Shown here: piece by piece, positions 6,657-10,421 of the stretch | How positions within the stretch are numbered: the stretch's first letter is position 1 | Layout: each line of letters begins with the position of its first letter | From: Anaerolineales bacterium | GTDB taxonomy: Bacteria > Chloroflexota > Anaerolineae > Anaerolineales > DRMV01 | Assembly: GCA_015484985.1 (NCBI GenBank) | Contig: WFUL01000071.1 | Location: forward strand, 1-10,421 | Length of the DNA stretch: 10,421 bases | Direction: 5' to 3' | Position numbers and translations under genes: made by a program | The notes under the pieces: generated by a model | Told to the model about the DNA's origin: nothing | Seen by the model: only the letters and a program-made list of their open reading frames with translations | Databases searched by the model: none

Positions 6657-6697
6657 CGGTCAGGCCTCTACATATCCACCTCACACCAAAAGCAGAG

Positions 6698-6738
6698 AAA
6701 AGTTGATGGGGTGGCGAATCTGCCCCATCAACTTTTTT
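6698..6738 (+). terminator. Intrinsic terminator of the metallopeptidase gene
   Basis: AAAAGTTGATGGGG (6698-6711) pairs perfectly with CCCCATCAACTTTT (6723-6736) around an 11-nt loop, and the T-run continues to 6738. It lies about 40 nt after the stop at 6656. The A-run on the left arm means it could also stop transcription from the other side, but no minus-strand gene is present to use it. Confidence 0.9.
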
Positions 6739-6967
6739 CACCCATGGTCTGTGCCCGGAAAGACCTGAGCGAAAGGGCGAAAACGCCTCCCTCATACAAG
6801 CCCCTACACAAAGATGGGGAACATGGGGGATGATGCTATGGACAAAGGCCACGCTTGTTCATTGTCTCATCTTACAGGAGAACTGGCATATGGCTCGTTT
6901 TCGCGAAGTCCTGGCCAGCTGACCACAGTAAAATAGTCAGGAAGTTCCACGAGGCGGGGAACCTCTC
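6739..6967. other. Intergenic region without a recognised gene
   Basis: About 230 nt lie between the metallopeptidase terminator and the amidohydrolase start. A TAAAAT at 6929-6934 could be a -10 box for the downstream gene, but no convincing -35 lies at the right distance. A 40-codon frame (6814-6936, plus strand) has no ribosome binding site and looks accidental. I found no riboswitch or repeat that I recognise. Confidence 0.5.
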
Positions 6968-7687
6968 ATGCGGCTGGTCCTTCTCCCCCTCAAGACGCAT
7001 CCCCGACGGCCCGTCAAAAACTTTACGCGTTTTGTGGAGGTCGCCCGGACATTGCTGAAGCCTCCAAAGCCCGACCTCATCGTGTTGCCTGAAGCCGCGT
7101 TCACCGGATATCTTTACGAACCTCAGGACCTGGAGGCCTTTGCAGAACCCATCCCCGGACCCACGACCGCTCGTATGGCCGAATGCGCCCGTGCCTGGGG
7201 GGTTTGGCTGGGCTTCGGTTTACTGGAGCGGACTGCCCAGGGCATCTTCAACACCGCGGTTCTGTTGGACCGAAATGGGCGCATTGTCCTGAAACATCGA
7301 AAAATCGCCGAGCAACCGCCTTTTCTGCGGGGCTCCCGGGTGCCCCTGGCCCAGACGGAATTCGGCCGCCTGGCTTTCCTGATTTGCGGCGACCTTTTTG
7401 ACGAGGAAGCCTGGCAGCAAATCCCCAGGAACACCCGCCTGGTGTTGGTCCCCATGGCCCGCAGCTTCGACCAGGTATCACCAGACCCTGAACGCTGGGA
7501 ACGGGAGGAACGACGCGCATATCAAGAGGCCGTAGCCCGCCTGGGTGTCACCGCGGCTCTGGTCAATGCCCTGGAGGTGGAGACGGAAGACCCCTGTTTT
7601 GGCGGCGCCATGCTGGTCTCGGGCGACGGCCGTGTGCTGGCCGAATCCCCTCACGGCACCGATACCCCCTTGGTGGAAAATCTCTGA
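6968..7687 (+). CDS. Nitrilase-superfamily carbon-nitrogen hydrolase
   Basis: This 239-aa protein has the carbon-nitrogen hydrolase fold pattern, an enzyme class that cleaves amides, nitriles or carbamoyl groups through a Glu-Lys-Cys triad. The triad can be placed at Glu42 (LIVLPEAAFTGY), Lys112 (IVLKHRKIAEQPPF) and Cys140 (LAFLICGDLFDEE). Supporting features are ...GPTTARMAECARAWGVWLGFGLLER, FNTAVLLDRNGRIV and the C-terminal SGDGRVLAESP. After the nucleophile the sequence is Cys-Gly-Asp rather than the common Cys-Tyr-Asp or Cys-Trp-Asp. The protein is shorter than many family members (often 260-300 aa). The substrate cannot be told from sequence; related enzymes include omega-amidases and N-carbamoyl amidohydrolases. 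The ATG at 6968 is preceded by a weak purine-rich site (GAGGCGGGGA). The gene converges on the rluD-like gene with 11 nt between stops and no visible terminator. Confidence 0.85.
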   Translation: MRLVLLPLKTHPRRPVKNFTRFVEVARTLLKPPKPDLIVLPEAAFTGYLYEPQDLEAFAEPIPGPTTARMAECARAWGVWLGFGLLERTAQGIFNTAVLLDRNGRIVLKHRKIAEQPPFLRGSRVPLAQTEFGRLAFLICGDLFDEEAWQQIPRNTRLVLVPMARSFDQVSPDPERWEREERRAYQEAVARLGVTAALVNALEVETEDPCFGGAMLVSGDGRVLAESPHGTDTPLVENL

Positions 7688-7698
7688 AGGCCTTGTGG

Positions 7699-8625
7699 CT
7701 ATCCATGGAAACGGCGCAGGCTTTCCAGCACCTGAACGAAGTCCCTTGGCAAAGGGGCCTCGAAGGTGCGGGGCTCGTCCTCGCCCGGCAGTCGCAGGGT
7801 CAGACGATGGGCGTGGAGCAGATGGCGTTGTACGGGAAGGGAAGGCTTCTTACGGCCATATAGCGTGTCCCCCACAATGGGCGCGCCAATGAAAGCGCTA
7901 TGCACGCGAATCTGATGGGTCCGACCGGTAACGGGGAAGAAGCGCACCAGGGTATGCTGAGGGAAGCGTTCCACCACCTCGAACAGGGTCACCGCCTCCT
8001 TCCCTCGACCCAGGGGAACCACGCGCATTTTACGGCGGTCCTTGGGGTCCCGCTCCAGGGGCGCCTCGATTTTCCCTTTGGGCGTTGGAGGGGTACCATC
8101 CACCAGGCCCAGGTATTCCTTCTTGGCCTCCCGGTTGCGAAACTGGTCCTGCAAATACCGATGGGCCGCGTCGTTCTTGGCGATGACCATGACCCCCGAG
8201 GTGTCCTTGTCCAACCGATGGACGATGCCCGGCCGGAGTTCCCCACCGACCCCGGCCAGGTCGGGAATGTGGGCCAGGGCCGCGTGGACCAACGTGCCCT
8301 CCCAGTGTCCTGGGGAAGGATGGACCACCATTCCTGCGGGCTTGTTGAGGATGAGCACATCTTCGTTTTCGAAGAGGATGTCCAAGGGAATGGGCTCGGG
8401 ACGCAAGGCGGAAGGCCGGGGCGGAGGAACATCAATGGCCACCCGACAGGGTTCCTCCAGCAGAAACCCCGTCTTGGTGACCACTTCGCCGTCCACCGTC
8501 ACCCGACCTTCTTTTATCCAACGCTGAATCTGAGAGCGGGAAAAGGCCCCATCAAAGGCCCGGGTGAGAAACTTGTCCAACCGTGAGGGTTGAGGCTCGT
8601 CGAAGAAGAACACATGCTCGGCCAT
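7699..8625 (-). CDS. RluA/RluD-family 23S rRNA pseudouridine synthase
   Basis: This enzyme isomerises uridine to pseudouridine in RNA; RluD-type members act on helix 69 of 23S rRNA. The 308-aa product has an N-terminal S4 RNA-binding domain (about 15-62, SRLDKFLTRAFDGAFSRSQIQRWIKEGRVTVDG). The catalytic domain starts at about 80, with LNKPAGMVVHP at 93-103. The family motif GIVHRLDKDTSGVMV (133-147) contains the catalytic Asp139. Later conserved blocks include TGRTHQIRVH, GDTLYG and HLLHAHRL. The length and the S4 domain favour RluD over RluA, but other RluA-family specificities cannot be excluded, so no symbol is given. It starts 56 nt after the rho stop on the same strand with no terminator between, so it is probably the second gene of a rho transcript. 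Its ribosome binding site is weak. Confidence 0.92.
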   Translation of the reverse strand: MAEHVFFFDEPQPSRLDKFLTRAFDGAFSRSQIQRWIKEGRVTVDGEVVTKTGFLLEEPCRVAIDVPPPRPSALRPEPIPLDILFENEDVLILNKPAGMVVHPSPGHWEGTLVHAALAHIPDLAGVGGELRPGIVHRLDKDTSGVMVIAKNDAAHRYLQDQFRNREAKKEYLGLVDGTPPTPKGKIEAPLERDPKDRRKMRVVPLGRGKEAVTLFEVVERFPQHTLVRFFPVTGRTHQIRVHSAFIGAPIVGDTLYGRKKPSLPVQRHLLHAHRLTLRLPGEDEPRTFEAPLPRDFVQVLESLRRFHG

Positions 8626-8652
8626 ATGTCACCGGCCCGCCCAACGGTCCTG

Positions 8653-8672
8653 CGAACGACGACGAACGACGT
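8653..8672. repeat. Short tandem repeat between rho and rluD-like gene
   Basis: Two adjacent 10-bp units (CGAACGACGA then CGAACGACGT) differ only at the last base. They fill part of the 56-nt rho-rluD spacer. A small GAAC/GTTC inverted repeat overlaps the end, but no T-tract follows, so it does not look like a terminator. The function is unknown and the repeat may be chance. Confidence 0.5.
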
Positions 8673-8681
8673 TCCTTCCTC

Positions 8682-9986
8682 TCAAATATCCTGCGTCAAT
8701 GTCTCCAGGAACTCCATGTTGTCCCGGGTCTTCCGCAAACGATCCAGGATGGCTTCCGTGGCCGCGGCGATGTCCATTCCCGCGCCGTTGGGAGGCGGAG
8801 TAATCATTTGCATGAACATACGGCGCATGAGCCAGACCCGTTGGGTGATGTCGGGACCCAGGAGCAACTCTTCCCGGCGCGTACCGGAGCGCTCGATGTC
8901 GATGGCCGGGAAAATCCGCCGTTCCTGCAATTTACGGGATAGGTGCAACTCCATGTTCCCTGTGCCCTTGAATTCCTCATAAATCACGTCGTCCATGCGG
9001 GAACCGGTGTCCACCAGACAGGTGGCGATAATGGTCAGGGAACCTCCGTCCTCGATGTTCCGGGCCGCGCCAAAGAAGCGCTTGGGAGGATAGAGCGCGG
9101 CCGGATCCAGACCACCCGTCAGGGTGCGACCGGACGGGGTGACCACCAGGTTGTAGGCCCGGGCGAGGCGAGTGATGGAGTCCAACAGAATGACCACGTC
9201 ATAACCCACTTCCACCAGACGTTTGGCCCGCTCCAGGACCATTTCCGCTACCTGGATGTGGAGTTGCACGGGCTCGTCAAAGGTGGAAGCCACCACTTCC
9301 GCGCCTCGCACCGAACGTTGCATGTCCGTCACCTCTTCAGGGCGCTCCCCAATGAGGGCGATAAAGAGGATGACCTCGGGGTACTTGGTGGTGATGGCGT
9401 TGGCGATGTCCTTGAGGATGGTGGTCTTACCGGCCTTAGGAGGCGAGACGATGAGCCCGCGCTGACCCCGACCGATAGGGGCCACCAAGTTGATGAGCCG
9501 GGTGGAAAGGGTGAAACGGTCCGTTTCCAGGTCGAACCGTCGGTCCGGGAAGATGGGGGTCAGGTCCTCGAAGCGGGGCCGGCGGAGGGATTCCTCCGGA
9601 GGTCGGCCGTTGATGGCCTCAATACGTAACAGGGCCTGATGTTTTTCGCTGTTTCGGGGCGGTCGCACGATGCCTTGAACATAATCACCCCGGCGCAGGG
9701 CATACCGGCGAATCTGGGCTGGAGAGACGTAGATGTCATCGGAGCTGGGCTTGTAGCCCCGGGTCCGCAAGAAGCCTATGCCGTCCGGCAGGATGTCCAG
9801 CACCCCGCCGCCGACTACCAGGCCTTCCCGCTCCAATTGGGCCTGGCGGATGGCCTGGATGAGCTCGTCTTTCTTCATTCGGGTGTAGCGGGGAATGCCC
9901 AAATCCCGGGCCAGATGGCGCAATTCCTGCAACGAGGCCTGTTCCAGGGCCTGCACATCGTCGGGTACTTTAAGCGTATTGGCCAT
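8682..9986 (-). CDS. rho: Transcription termination factor Rho
   Basis: Rho is the hexameric RNA-dependent ATPase/translocase that ends transcription of untranslated RNA. The 434-aa product (E. coli 419) shows all expected parts. An N-terminal helical Rho_N region (about 12-45) includes LQELRHLARDLGIPRYTRMKKDELI. A cold-shock-like primary RNA-binding domain (about 55-125) includes GVLDILPDGIGFLR and DIYVSPAQIRRYALRRGDYVQG. The ATPase core has Walker A SPPKAGKT at 181-188 (Lys187), LIGERPEEVTDMQR and Walker B VVILLDSITRLARAYN. The secondary RNA-binding Q-loop region and TGGLDPAALYPPKRFFGAARN follow. The frame opens upstream at 10055, but I chose the ATG at 9986. It has GAAGGAGG 4 nt upstream and gives the family-like N-terminus. 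The rluD-like gene follows at 56 nt. Confidence 0.97.
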   Translation of the reverse strand: MANTLKVPDDVQALEQASLQELRHLARDLGIPRYTRMKKDELIQAIRQAQLEREGLVVGGGVLDILPDGIGFLRTRGYKPSSDDIYVSPAQIRRYALRRGDYVQGIVRPPRNSEKHQALLRIEAINGRPPEESLRRPRFEDLTPIFPDRRFDLETDRFTLSTRLINLVAPIGRGQRGLIVSPPKAGKTTILKDIANAITTKYPEVILFIALIGERPEEVTDMQRSVRGAEVVASTFDEPVQLHIQVAEMVLERAKRLVEVGYDVVILLDSITRLARAYNLVVTPSGRTLTGGLDPAALYPPKRFFGAARNIEDGGSLTIIATCLVDTGSRMDDVIYEEFKGTGNMELHLSRKLQERRIFPAIDIERSGTRREELLLGPDITQRVWLMRRMFMQMITPPPNGAGMDIAAATEAILDRLRKTRDNMEFLETLTQDI

Positions 9987-10216
9987 ACAGCCTCCTTCTA
10001 TCGAGATACCTACCTTCATCCATCCATCGGAGGATGAGTCCACCGACAGAAACACATAAATTTTTGACTATTGAACGTTCTGGGGACAGTCCATTGTGCT
10101 CTTTGTCAACGGGGAACTCTGTTTATCCCTCGATCCGGCCAGCACCGATTTGGGTGATGTGGGTTCACATCTTTGCGTTGGCCTGGTAAAGCGGGGAACG
10201 CGAGCGCTTAAAGGTC
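9987..10216 (-). promoter_or_regulatory. Long 5' untranslated leader of rho
   Basis: From the predicted start near 10216 to the ATG at 9986 the transcript would carry about 230 untranslated nt. Visible items on the minus strand are a 6-bp hairpin GATGTG-AACC-CACATC (10171 to 10156), a C-rich and G-poor stretch around 10190-10145, and a GAACGTTC palindrome (10073-10080). The strong ribosome binding site GAAGGAGG precedes rho. I recognise no known riboswitch. Because rho is autoregulated through its leader in E. coli, a similar role is possible here but not shown. Confidence 0.45.
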
Positions 10217-10222
10217 ATCCTC

Positions 10223-10252
10223 ATTATAGCACAAAGGGATGAAGATGGACAA
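10223..10252 (-). promoter_or_regulatory. Extended -10 promoter of rho
   Basis: On the minus strand TTGTCC (10247-10252) is followed after 18 nt by a perfect TATAAT (10223-10228). That box is preceded by TGC, an extended -10 element. The start would be near 10216. The promoter lies just downstream of the tRNA-Leu hairpin, so rho need not depend on read-through from the tRNA gene. Confidence 0.8.
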
Positions 10253-10257
10253 GAATT

Positions 10258-10285
10258 GAGGGTCGGCCCCTCTTTACCGACCCTC
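10258..10285 (-). terminator. Probable terminator of the tRNA-Leu gene
   Basis: A perfect 9-bp GC-rich stem (10258-10266 with 10277-10285) with a 10-nt loop begins 5 nt downstream of the tRNA 3' end. On the minus strand it is followed by AATTCTTGT, a poor U-tract, so termination may be partial. The stem ends only 5 bp before the -35 box of the rho promoter. Confidence 0.6.
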
Positions 10286-10290
10286 ATCCA

Positions 10291-10375
10291 TGCGCCGGGC
10301 GGGAGTCGAACCCGCACGCCCGTACAGGGCACGTGCCCCTCAAGCACGCCTGTCTGCCAATTCCAGCACCGGCGC
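10291..10375 (-). tRNA. tRNA-Leu, anticodon GAG
   Basis: This 85-nt sequence folds as a class II tRNA. The acceptor stem GCGCCGG (10375-10369) pairs with CCGGCGC (10298-10292). The D arm is CTGGAATTGGCAGACAG. The anticodon stem CGTGC/GCACG encloses the loop TTGAGGG, giving anticodon GAG for CUC and CUU. A long variable arm has a GCCC/GGGC stem, as expected for leucine. The T arm is GCGGG-TTCGACT-CCCGC. The discriminator base is A (10291), also leucine-like. CCA is not encoded, since the next bases are TGG, so it must be added by a nucleotidyltransferase. Confidence 0.96.
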
Positions 10376-10389
10376 ATCCGGCATCGTCT

Positions 10390-10417
10390 ATTATAGTGCG
10401 GCTCCAAACCCTGTCAA
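10390..10417 (-). promoter_or_regulatory. Consensus promoter of tRNA-Leu
   Basis: On the minus strand a perfect TTGACA (10412-10417) and a perfect TATAAT (10390-10395) are separated by 16 nt. Transcription would begin only a few bases before the tRNA 5' end at 10375. Full-consensus boxes fit a stable RNA gene. Confidence 0.88.
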
Positions 10418-10421
10418 GCAG

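Noticed and set aside
6814..6936. 40-codon plus-strand frame upstream of the amidohydrolase
   Set aside because: It has no ribosome binding site, no recognisable domain and unremarkable composition; a chance frame is the simpler explanation.
10073..10080. GAACGTTC palindrome in the rho leader as a LexA-type SOS box
   Set aside because: Gram-positive-type LexA boxes need a 4-nt spacer between GAAC and GTTC. Here the half-sites abut, and rho is not an expected SOS gene.
10165..10170. ATG-TGA start-stop pair in the rho leader (minus strand) as a regulatory minimal ORF
   Set aside because: There is no ribosome binding site in front of it and it lies inside a small hairpin; such six-base pairs occur by chance.

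Overview
The window is GC-rich bacterial chromosome made of housekeeping genes in short transcription units. Nothing mobile, no CRISPR array and no rRNA is visible. A member of the Chloroflexota (Anaerolineae-like) is my best guess. The clue is a secreted protein with a Thr-Pro repeat linker, a style common in that phylum, plus consensus sigma-70 type promoters and strong GGAGG ribosome binding sites. This placement is an inference and no marker gene in the window settles it.

Layout. Positions 1-1457 (minus strand) hold a PucC/BCD-family MFS transporter, followed by the first 29 codons of a gene that runs off the left edge. Positions 1458-1791 are the divergent control region. It carries a candidate promoter for the transporter and, on the plus strand, a near-consensus promoter, an L10-leader RNA and a terminator/antiterminator pair. 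These precede rplJ-rplL (1792-2772), which encode the L10 and L7/L12 proteins of the ribosomal stalk. A strong two-way terminator (2806-2840) separates rplL from the convergent uvrB (2839-4851, minus strand). A secreted, probably lipid-anchored, putative zinc metallopeptidase (5085-6656, plus strand) is divergent from uvrB and ends in its own terminator. A small nitrilase-superfamily amidohydrolase (6968-7687, plus strand) follows. It converges on the rho-rluD-like pair (9986 to 7699, minus strand). At the right edge a tRNA-Leu(GAG) gene with a consensus promoter (minus strand) lies upstream of rho, which has its own extended -10 promoter and a leader of roughly 230 nt.

How the genes fit together. 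Most are independent core functions: the ribosomal stalk, nucleotide excision repair, transcription termination, rRNA pseudouridylation and a leucine tRNA. The best regulatory story is the rplJL leader. The 3' strand of the L10-binding element overlaps one strand of a 9-bp antiterminator, which in turn uses the 5' arm of an intrinsic terminator. This is the wiring expected for autogenous attenuation by L10(L12) complexes. The least understood protein is the HExxH lipoprotein-like peptidase. I see no clearly new multi-gene system here.
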